DNA of 5,960 bases from JANYJJ01 sp031386065. GTDB lineage: Bacteria; Pseudomonadota; Gammaproteobacteria; Burkholderiales; Burkholderiaceae_C. A model generated the notes under the pieces. It searched no databases, was not told where the DNA came from, and saw nothing but the letters and a program-made list of their open reading frames with translations. The first letter of the stretch is position 1. Each line of letters opens with the position of its first letter. The stretch covers positions 1 to 5,960 of the forward strand of contig JANNBZ010000308.1 of the NCBI GenBank assembly GCA_031386065.1. The letters run 5' to 3'. A program made the position numbers and the translations under genes. This document shows, in pieces, positions 1 through 4,881 of this stretch.

Positions 1-129
1 GGCGCGAAGAACTTCACCACCATCGAGCTGAAAAGCAACTTCCTGGGCACCGCGAAAGAGGGCGTGATTCGCACCGAATGCACGGCCGAGCACCTGGGCC
101 GCACGACCCAGGTCTGGTCGGCCAGCGTG
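1..129 (+). repeat. Left arm of a perfect inverted repeat; thioesterase gene fragment
   Basis: This segment is the exact reverse complement of 192-320 over 129 bases. Identity stops at base 130 and may continue left of the window. Read on the plus strand it encodes an internal piece of the PaaI-type thioesterase that lies opposite at 132-545, starting GAKNFTTIELK and ending TTQVWSASV. It has no start codon of its own within the window and runs out of homology at 130, so it is not a functional gene here. Either the genome carries an inverted partial duplication, or the sequence is a fold-back chimera made during amplification or assembly. The absence of any substitution means the copy is very recent or artefactual. 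Confidence 0.9.
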
Positions 130-131
130 AT

Positions 132-545
132 TCACCACAGGATCATCTGCGTGCAACGAAACAGCGCCAGTTTGCGGCCGGCCTGGTTGAACACGCTGGC
201 CGACCAGACCTGGGTCGTGCGGCCCAGGTGCTCGGCCGTGCATTCGGTGCGAATCACGCCCTCTTTCGCGGTGCCCAGGAAGTTGCTTTTCAGCTCGATG
301 GTGGTGAAGTTCTTCGCGCCGTCGGGCAGGTGCGCCACCGTCGCGTAGCCGGCGCATGTGTCGGCCAGCAGCACCACGCTGGCGGCGTGCAAGAAGCCGT
401 TCGGCGCCAGCATCCACGGCTGCAGCGTCAGCTGCGCGTCCATCCGGCCCTCGGCGAGTGCGGTGACCCGCAAGCCGAAGCGGTCGGGCAGGCTGCCGAC
501 CTGGCGTTGGTGAAAGCCGTCAATCGTCACCTCGGTTCGCAACAT
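132..545 (-). CDS. PaaI-type hotdog-fold acyl-CoA thioesterase
   Basis: A 137-residue protein of the PaaI/YdiI-like hotdog thioesterase family, cytosolic enzymes that hydrolyse acyl-CoA or aryl-CoA thioesters to free acid and CoA. The family signature is seen around residues 47-68 (APNGFLHAASVVLLADTCAG), where the HGG-type loop is followed by the long central helix with its acidic residue. After it come the beta strands NFTTIELKSNFLG and VIRTECTAEHLG. The ATG at 545 is preceded by AGGAG at good spacing. The protein ends LFRCTQMILW. Relatives, from memory, often carry a few more residues after this motif, and the stop lies within five bases of the inverted-repeat junction, so the native C terminus may have been clipped. 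The gene follows the LysR gene on the same strand after 48 bp and could be co-transcribed with it. The substrate cannot be read from the sequence. Confidence 0.85.
   Translation of the reverse strand: MLRTEVTIDGFHQRQVGSLPDRFGLRVTALAEGRMDAQLTLQPWMLAPNGFLHAASVVLLADTCAGYATVAHLPDGAKNFTTIELKSNFLGTAKEGVIRTECTAEHLGRTTQVWSASVFNQAGRKLALFRCTQMILW
192..320 (-). repeat. Right arm of the perfect inverted repeat, inside the thioesterase gene
   Basis: This is the partner of bases 1-129, separated from it by a 62-base spacer (130-191). It lies wholly inside the thioesterase coding region and covers roughly its codons 76-118. The spacer holds the last codons and stop of that gene. Arms this long and close could form a large hairpin and would be unstable in many bacteria, which adds weight to an artefact or a very recent event. 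Confidence 0.9.
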
Positions 546-593
546 GTGAAGCTCCTGCGTTGATGCCTCGCAGCTTATCGAAACGATCGCCGC

Positions 594-1532
594 TCACGCG
601 GCGAAGCCTGCCGCCAACGCCGTTCGCAGGTGTTGCACCAGCAACTGCACCGCGCGCGGGGTGGTCGGGCTCCACGGCCGGATCAGGTAGACCGCGTCGC
701 CGAAAAACCCGACCGGCTTCCAGCGCGGCAACACCTCGCGCAGCCGGCCGGCACGCAGCGCCGCAGCGGCGCTGAAATCGGGCACCTGGGCGATGCCGCC
801 GCCCGCCAGCACGGCGTCGCGCAGCACCTCGGAATTGTTGGCCCGCAGGCTGCCCTGCACCGCCACGCTGATGCGCTCCGGCTCGCTGGTCGATGCCCCC
901 TGCTTCTCGAACAACCACAGCGCCGGCCCGCTGCGCAGGTAGGCCAGGCAGTTGTGCGTCGCCAGTTCCGAGGGGTGCGCCGGCGTGCCGTACCGGCGCA
1001 GGTAGCCGGCCGTGGCCACCAGCAAGGTGCGCGACGCGCACAGCTTCCACGCCACATGGTTGTCGGGCGCCGCGCTGGTGTGGCGCACCGCCAGGTCGAA
1101 GCCTTCGTGAGCCAGCTTGGTCAGGGCGTCGGACAGCTCCAGCTCGACCCGCACCTCGGGGCAGGCGCGGAAGAAGACGGCCAGCGCGGGCGCCACCTGC
1201 TGGCGGCCCAGCGCCACCGGCGCCGTCATGCGAACCACGCCTCGCGGCTGCGCTGCCAGGTCGCGCACGCTGCCGACGCTGCGGACGATCTGCGCGAAGC
1301 TGTCGGCCGTGTCGTCGACCAGCCGCTGCCCGGCGTCGGTCAGGCGCACCGAACGGGTGGTCCGTTGCACCAGCGGCAAGCCCACCGCGCGCTCCAGCTC
1401 GGTCACGCGCTGGCTCACCGCCGCCTTGCTCAGGTTCAGGCGCTGCGCGGCCTGGGTGAAGCTGCCGGTCTGGCCAATCACGCCCAGCAGGTGCAGGTGA
1501 GCCCAGAGGCTGTCGGTGCGTTCGGTTTTCAT
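594..1532 (-). CDS. LysR-type transcriptional regulator, divergent from mmsA
   Basis: A 312-residue LysR-type regulator of normal length. The N-terminal winged helix-turn-helix spans about residues 12-71, with the typical GSFTQAAQRLNLSKAAVSQ and LVQRTTRSVRLTDAG segments. The rest is the effector-binding domain (about 95-300), including the FDLAVRH segment common in this family. The chosen ATG at 1532 is preceded on the minus strand by GAGG six bases away. The reading frame stays open upstream to 1751, but that part has no LysR homology and would cover the divergent promoter region. The gene is transcribed away from mmsA, the usual arrangement for a LysR regulator and its target. A 22-bp palindrome between them (1583-1604) is the likely binding site. 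I infer activation of mmsA in response to a pathway intermediate, plus autoregulation. The ligand is unknown. Confidence 0.93.
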   Translation of the reverse strand: MKTERTDSLWAHLHLLGVIGQTGSFTQAAQRLNLSKAAVSQRVTELERAVGLPLVQRTTRSVRLTDAGQRLVDDTADSFAQIVRSVGSVRDLAAQPRGVVRMTAPVALGRQQVAPALAVFFRACPEVRVELELSDALTKLAHEGFDLAVRHTSAAPDNHVAWKLCASRTLLVATAGYLRRYGTPAHPSELATHNCLAYLRSGPALWLFEKQGASTSEPERISVAVQGSLRANNSEVLRDAVLAGGGIAQVPDFSAAAALRAGRLREVLPRWKPVGFFGDAVYLIRPWSPTTPRAVQLLVQHLRTALAAGFAA

Positions 1533-1582
1533 GTCTTCCCTCACTCCATTGATCCATTCGTCGTTCACTTTCGACCTAGCTG

Positions 1583-1604
1583 ATTGTTCACCATCGTGAA
1601 CAAT
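1583..1604. promoter_or_regulatory. Probable LysR operator: 9-bp inverted repeat with 4-bp centre
   Basis: The arms ATTGTTCAC and GTGAACAAT are perfect reverse complements around a CATC centre. The core TTCAC-N4-GTGAA contains the T-N11-A pattern of LysR-type boxes. The centre lies about 64 bp upstream of the transcription start predicted from the mmsA promoter hexamers, matching the usual recognition-site position for activation by this family. A further half-site, GTTCAC at 1563-1568, lies exactly 23 bp from the equivalent bases of the left arm, on the LysR side. The binding protein is inferred from position, not shown. Confidence 0.75.
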
Positions 1605-1622
1605 GAAATCAGCCTGGCGAGA

Positions 1623-1651
1623 TTGGCAAGGACATGCCGGCGGCCTAGACT
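1623..1651 (+). promoter_or_regulatory. Putative sigma-70 promoter of mmsA
   Basis: A -35 hexamer TTGGCA (1623-1628) and a -10 hexamer TAGACT (1646-1651) are separated by exactly 17 bp. They match the consensus at 5 of 6 and 4 of 6 positions. Transcription would start near 1658, leaving a leader of about 20 bases with GGAG at 1667-1670, seven bases before the mmsA ATG. The suboptimal -10 suits an activator-dependent promoter, and the LysR palindrome lies just upstream. Confidence 0.55.
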
Positions 1652-1677
1652 GATGGCTCACCAAACGGAGACATCTC

Positions 1678-3197
1678 ATGGGCGCTACTGAAGCATTCAC
1701 CGCCGCGACCGAGGTCGGGCACCACATCAATGGCCGCGCCGTCGCCGGCACCAGCGGCCGACGCCAGGCGGTCTACAACCCCGCCACCGGCGCGGTGACG
1801 CGGCAGGTGGCATTGGCCAGCGCGGCCGAGGTCAACGCGGCGGTGGCGGCCGGCGTGGCCGTGTTCCCGGCCTGGTCCGACATGCCGCCGATCCGGCGCA
1901 GCCGCGTGATGTTCAAATTTCTCGAACTGATGAACCAGCAGCGCGACACGCTGGCCGCCATCATCACCGCCGAGCACGGCAAGGTGTTCACCGACGCACA
2001 GGGCGAGGTCAGCCGCGGCATCGACATCATCGAATTCGCCTGCGGCATTCCGCAGTTGCTGAAAGGCGATTTCACCGAGCAGGTCAGCACCGGCATCGAC
2101 AACTGGACGCTGCGCCAGCCGCTGGGCGTGGTGGCCGGCGTGACGCCGTTCAACTTCCCGTGCATGGTGCCGCTGTGGATGTTCCCGGTGGCAATTGCCG
2201 CCGGCAATTGCTTCGTGCTCAAGCCCAGCGAGCGCGATCCGTCGGCGTCGCTGTTCATGGCCGACCTGTTGCAACGGGCCGGCTTGCCGGCCGGCGTGTT
2301 CAGCGTGGTCCAAGGCGACAAGCTGGCGGTCGACACGCTGCTGACGCACCCCGACGTGAAGGCCCTCAGCTTCGTCGGATCGACGCCCATCGCGCAGTAC
2401 ATCTACGAAACCGGCGCGCAGCACGGCAAGCGCGTGCAGGCGCTGGGTGGCGCGAAGAACCACCTGGTGGTGATGCCCGACGCCGACCTGGAGCAAACCG
2501 TCGACGCGCTGATCGGCGCCGGCTACGGCTCGGCAGGCGAGCGCTGCATGGCGATCAGCGTGGCGGTGGCGGTGGGCGACGTGGCCGACAAGCTGTCGAG
2601 TCATTGGCCCAGCGCGCCCGCACGCTGAAGATCAAGAACGGCATGGAACTCGACGCCGAAATGGGCCCGGTGATCACGCGCGATGCACTCAACCGCATCG
2701 AGGGCTACATCGCCACCGGCGTGACCGAAGGCGCCACGCTGGTGGTCGACGGCCGAGGCTGCAAGGTGCCAGGCTTCGAGAACGGCTTCTTCACCGGCGG
2801 CAGCCTGTTCGACCACGTGACGCCGACCATGCGCATCTACAAAGAGGAAATCTTCGGCCCGGTGCTGTGCGTGGTGAGGGTGCCCGACTTCGCCGCGGCG
2901 GTCGACCTGGTCAACGCGCACGAATTCGGCAACGGCGTGGCCTGCTTCACCAGCGACGGCAACGTGGCGCGCGAATTCGCGCGGCGCATCCAGGTCGGCA
3001 TGGTCGGCATCAACGTGCCGATTCCGGTGCCAATGGCCTGGCACGGTTTCGGTGGTTGGAAGAAGAGCCTGTTCGGCGACATGCATGCCTACGGCGAAGA
3101 AGGCGTGCGCTTCTACACCAAGCAAAAGTCGGTGATGCAGCGCTGGCCGGCCAGCATTGCAAAGGGTGCGGAGTTCGTGATGCCGACGGCGAAGTGA
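1678..3197 (+). pseudogene. mmsA: CoA-acylating (methyl)malonate-semialdehyde dehydrogenase, frameshifted
   Basis: MmsA converts methylmalonate semialdehyde or malonate semialdehyde, with NAD and CoA, to propionyl-CoA or acetyl-CoA plus CO2. It is the last step of valine, beta-alanine/pyrimidine and inositol breakdown. Frame 1 runs 1678-2628 (316 residues) and contains PFNFP (157-161), LKPSE (181-185), FVGST (232-236), Asn261 in GGAKN and the catalytic Cys290 in GERCMA. Asn261 stands where hydrolytic aldehyde dehydrogenases have a catalytic Glu, as expected for this CoA-dependent family. Arg113 and Arg289 match the two arginines described as essential in the Bacillus enzyme. Homology then moves to another frame, LAQRARTLKIKNG, from 2604 to the stop at 3197, including EEIFGPVL. 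Restoring one base near 2596 gives 506 residues, normal family length. All other motifs are intact, so this is either a very recent mutation or a sequence error. The start has GGAG seven bases upstream. If the error is real, only a truncated product lacking the C-terminal third is made. Confidence 0.93.
2593..2606 (+). other. mmsA: Frameshift site in mmsA (apparent 1-base deletion)
   Basis: Upstream frame 1 reads GDVADKL through 2595. Downstream, frame 3 reads LAQRARTLK from 2604. Eight bases (TCGAGTCA) lie between them where nine are needed. Adding one A or G after 2595 gives KL-I/V-ES-LAQRA, a natural sequence for this loop in MmsA proteins. There is no slippery heptamer such as A-AAA-AAG or a homopolymer run, so programmed frameshifting is unlikely. 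Confidence 0.85.
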
Positions 3198-3225
3198 ACC
3201 TTTCGCCTTGCTGCGGCCTATGAAA

Positions 3226-3255
3226 CAGTGGGTGCTACCATGGTGTCACCCATTG
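3226..3255. promoter_or_regulatory. Palindromic operator and possible promoter of the parDE-type pair
   Basis: A 30-bp imperfect palindrome in which 12 of 15 symmetric base pairs match. The outer arms are TGGGTG (3229-3234) and CACCCA (3247-3252), and the centre is the perfect palindrome ACCATGGT (3237-3244). It includes an extended -10-like element TGCTACCAT (3233-3241), with no clear -35. Antitoxins with a ribbon-helix-helix domain bind such palindromes over their own promoter, so autorepression of the downstream pair is the likely role. The antitoxin ATG follows 25 bp later, with GAGG at 3271-3274. Confidence 0.6.
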
Positions 3256-3280
3256 CAGACTTCTGTTTTCGAGGCCATCC

Positions 3281-3589
3281 ATGACCACCACTTCGCTCAA
3301 GCTGCCAGACGAACTGAAGTCACGGGTGGCGATTGCGGCGCAGCGGGCTGAGAAGTCGGCACATGCCTTCATGCTCGAAGCGATTGCCCGGCAAGTTGAG
3401 GATGTCGAATCGGAAGCGGCGTTCGTTCAAAGTGCACTCGATTCGCTGGCCGACGTAGAGGCTGGCGGCGCGACCTTTGCTGCCGAGGACGTGCACGCCT
3501 GGTTGCTGGCCAAGGTGCGCGGTGAGACGGTGCATGCGCCCAAACCTTTGCCGAGAGCCAGAAGGAAGATCGCGGCGGCCAAGCGCTGA
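3281..3589 (+). CDS. CopG/ParD-like ribbon-helix-helix antitoxin
   Basis: A 102-residue protein whose N terminus (about 3-45) is a ribbon-helix-helix domain. The strand TTSLKLPDELKSRV is followed by two helices, ending in the segment AHAFMLEAIARQVED. The rest is an acidic-then-basic tail: residues around 46-85 should contact and neutralise the toxin, and the C terminus is rich in Lys and Arg (RARRKIAAAKR). The start ATG has GAGG six bases upstream. It overlaps nothing, and its stop is two bases before the toxin start, typical of translational coupling with antitoxin first. It is expected to dimerise, bind the toxin and repress its own promoter at the palindrome just upstream. The family assignment is firm. 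Whether the cognate system is called ParDE or RelBE is a naming matter. Confidence 0.88.
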   Translation: MTTTSLKLPDELKSRVAIAAQRAEKSAHAFMLEAIARQVEDVESEAAFVQSALDSLADVEAGGATFAAEDVHAWLLAKVRGETVHAPKPLPRARRKIAAAKR

Positions 3590-3591
3590 CG

Positions 3592-3882
3592 ATGCAAATC
3601 GAATACAGCAAGCAGGCACTGCGCGACATCCAGCGGCTCGGTGAATTCCTGGTTGAGACGAATCCTCAGGCTGCCGCTGACACGGCCACGTTGATCGTCG
3701 AAGCTGTTTCGCTTCTCGCCCGACATCCGTACATCGGCCGCATCCGCCCCGGTGAATTGCGCGAGCTGGTCATCTCGCGTGGGCGCAGCGGTTACGTGGC
3801 GCTCTACCGAGTGGATGTGCTCGGTGACCGGGTGCTCATGCTGGCGATTCGGCACCAGCGCGAAGATGCTTTCAGGCGCTGA
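3592..3882 (+). CDS. ParE/RelE-superfamily toxin
   Basis: A 96-residue basic protein of the ParE/RelE superfamily. Visible features are the N-terminal strand and helices (IEYSKQALRDIQRLGEFLVE), the RHPYIGRIRPGELRELVISRG stretch and the closing LMLAIRHQREDAFRR. That closing motif is characteristic of ParE-like members. ParE proteins poison DNA gyrase and RelE proteins cut mRNA on the ribosome, and the sequence alone does not decide which applies. The ATG lies two bases after the antitoxin stop and has no strong ribosome-binding site of its own, so it is probably translated by coupling. The length is normal and the frame intact, so the module looks functional. It sits between the mmsA stop and the debris at 3890-4090, an accessory insertion in the catabolic locus. 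Confidence 0.88.
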   Translation: MQIEYSKQALRDIQRLGEFLVETNPQAAADTATLIVEAVSLLARHPYIGRIRPGELRELVISRGRSGYVALYRVDVLGDRVLMLAIRHQREDAFRR

Positions 3883-3889
3883 GCGCTGA

Positions 3890-3952
3890 CTACAACTTCT
3901 CTGTCTCGCCCGCCTGCGGCTTGCAAGATCAGGTAGCCGACGCCGCGCGACG
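3890..3952 (-). pseudogene. Remnant of an ABC permease gene 3' end, internally deleted
   Basis: On the minus strand this piece ends PQAGETEKL followed by TAG, the same C terminus as the complete permease at 4882-5709. Bases 3890-3921 align with 4882-4913, and 3922-3952 align with 5030-5060. The 116 bases between are missing. Together 58 of 63 bases are identical. The deletion ends share CGGCT (4909-4913 and 5025-5029), which is present once in the remnant (3917-3921). Homology ends at 3952, where the mmsA-like piece begins. It cannot encode a protein. Confidence 0.85.
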
Positions 3953-3955
3953 CGC

Positions 3956-4090
3956 CACGGCAAGCGCGTGCAGGCGCTGGGCGGCGCGAAGAATCACCTC
4001 GCGGTGATGCCCGATGCCGACCTGGAACTGACCGTCGATGCGTTGATCGGTGCTGGCTACGGCGTCACCGAAGGCGCCATGCTGGTGGTC
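3956..4090 (+). pseudogene. Internal fragment of a diverged mmsA homologue, internally deleted
   Basis: Bases 3956-4063 align without gaps to mmsA 2422-2529 (from HGKRVQALGGAKN to GAGYG). Bases 4064-4090 align to 2721-2747 (VTEGATLVV, here VTEGAMLVV). The segment carrying the catalytic Cys is missing. The joined ends share CGGC, a microhomology. Overall 121 of 135 bases are identical. About ten of the 14 differences are silent, and most put T or A at third positions. The fragment stays open for some codons but has no start, no stop of its own and no active site. It is a dead remnant of a second, once functional mmsA-like gene. Confidence 0.85.
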
Positions 4091-4113
4091 AGCAGCCACC
4101 GCGCGGGTCTGGC

Positions 4114-4509
4114 TCACAGCAACCGAACACCCGGCAAGCCGCGCATCGCCTTGTCGAAGGTGACCGTGTGCTCGCAAGCCGCCGCAGCGTTCTTGAGCGC
4201 GATCATCGTGTCGGCAAAGTCACTGGGCTGCTCGCTGCACAGCGCGACCGCCCGCTTGAGCCGCTCGCGGTCTTCGAATGTGAAGGCATCACTGTCCAGC
4301 AACGACCTGATCGCCGTCAAACACTCGCCAGCATCGAAGCCGTAGAGACGCCCCAGCACCCAGACCAACTCGACCAGCACCATGTCGTTGACGAAGAACG
4401 CGCCTGGTTCGCCGTCGTGGGCTGCCAGCAAACGCGAGGCCGCTTTCAGTTGAGCCGGTTCGTCGGCGGTGAGCAGGCGAACCAGGACATTGGTGTCCAG
4501 GCCAATCAT
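4114..4509 (-). CDS. vapC: VapC-like PIN-domain ribonuclease toxin
   Basis: A 131-residue PIN-domain protein, the toxin of a VapBC pair. PIN toxins are Mg-dependent endoribonucleases that cut tRNA or rRNA. The acidic active-site residues are visible: Asp5 in MIGLDTNVLVR, Glu47 in VNDMVLVELVW, Asp100 in FADTMIA and Asp119 in TFDKAM. The ATG at 4509 is chosen because MIGLDTN is the usual family start. An in-frame GTG at 4518, one base after the antitoxin stop, would add three residues (MPF) and cannot be excluded. The gene lies directly downstream of the AbrB-type antitoxin on the minus strand and ends 23 bp from the mmsA-like fragment. All four acidic residues are present, so the toxin appears intact. 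Confidence 0.9.
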   Translation of the reverse strand: MIGLDTNVLVRLLTADEPAQLKAASRLLAAHDGEPGAFFVNDMVLVELVWVLGRLYGFDAGECLTAIRSLLDSDAFTFEDRERLKRAVALCSEQPSDFADTMIALKNAAAACEHTVTFDKAMRGLPGVRLL

Positions 4510-4519
4510 GAACGGCACG

Positions 4520-4783
4520 TCACTTCGACTTGCGTGAACGTTGGTGACGTGCTGCCGCAGTGTCGGCCACCGCCTGGTTCATTTGCCCGACCGTCATCGC
4601 AGCCTGGCCTGGCCTCTTCAGCAGGCCGACGATGGACAGTGCAGAACGCTTCAGCGGGCGAACCAGGAACGTGCCGTCTTCGTTGAGCTTGAAGTCGAGC
4701 TGGGTCCCTTGCTCGATCTTCAGCAGATCGCGAATGGTTTTCGGCAGCGTGACCTGGCCCTTGACAGTGACGGTAGCAAGCAT
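4520..4783 (-). CDS. vapB: AbrB/MazE-type (SpoVT-AbrB fold) antitoxin of VapBC
   Basis: An 87-residue antitoxin. Residues 1-45 form a swapped-hairpin AbrB domain with the typical segment VTVKGQVTLPKTIRDLLKI followed by GTQLDFKLNEDGTFLVRPL. This domain dimerises and binds DNA. The remaining half (about 46-87) should wrap the PIN toxin, and it ends in a basic tail, RHQRSRKSK. The ATG at 4783 has a strong AAGGAG six bases upstream (4790-4795), which decides the start. A longer open frame reaching 5716 is an out-of-frame reading of the permease. The stop codon is one base from a possible GTG start of vapC, so the two are translationally coupled. The pair follows the permease gene on the same strand but has its own likely promoter in the 98-bp gap. 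Confidence 0.9.
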   Translation of the reverse strand: MLATVTVKGQVTLPKTIRDLLKIEQGTQLDFKLNEDGTFLVRPLKRSALSIVGLLKRPGQAAMTVGQMNQAVADTAAARHQRSRKSK

Positions 4784-4806
4784 GATTGGCTCCTTACTTT
4801 TACCAG

Positions 4807-4834
4807 GTAGAAAGACAATTCTAGCGATTCCTAC
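4807..4834. promoter_or_regulatory. Imperfect inverted repeat over the vapBC promoter, probable operator
   Basis: The arms GTAGAAA (4807-4813) and TTCCTAC (4828-4834) match at 6 of 7 symmetric positions around a 14-bp centre that contains the putative -10 element. The position suits autorepression by the AbrB-type antitoxin or the VapBC complex. This is inferred from location and symmetry only. Confidence 0.4.
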
Positions 4835-4846
4835 AAACGATGCCGA
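4818..4846 (-). promoter_or_regulatory. Putative sigma-70 promoter of vapBC
   Basis: On the minus strand, TCGGCA (4841-4846) and TAGAAT (4818-4823) are separated by exactly 17 bp, matching consensus at 4 of 6 and 5 of 6 positions. Transcription would start near 4811, giving a leader of about 28 bases with AAGGAG in it. This gives the toxin-antitoxin pair expression independent of the upstream permease operon. Confidence 0.5.
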
Positions 4847-4881
4847 GTCTCCACTCCGGCCGCTCGGAAGAATCCAGCGGA

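Noticed and set aside
1..320. Inverted repeat as terminal repeats of an insertion sequence
   Set aside because: The arms are internal thioesterase coding sequence, the spacer is only 62 bp with no transposase, and no target-site duplication is visible.
64..348. Plus-strand 94-codon open frame across the inverted repeat
   Set aside because: Its start is thioesterase fragment from the left arm, and the rest is antisense to the real thioesterase gene. It is a by-product of the duplication.
630..1583. Plus-strand open frame of 317 codons opposite the LysR gene
   Set aside because: The composition is that of an antisense shadow (Gln, Arg, Ala and His rich), while the minus strand encodes a clear LysR protein.
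1645..2604. Long minus-strand open frame of 319 codons opposite mmsA
   Set aside because: It is a shadow of the GC-rich mmsA coding frame: low complexity, rich in His, Arg, Ala and Gly, with no recognisable domain and no ribosome-binding site.
2593..2606. Programmed ribosomal frameshift in mmsA
   Set aside because: There is no slippery heptamer, homopolymer run or obvious downstream stimulator, and MmsA enzymes are not known to use recoding.
3198..3225. Rho-independent terminator after mmsA
   Set aside because: No stable hairpin followed by a T run is present. The only strong symmetry nearby is the operator-like palindrome at 3226-3255.
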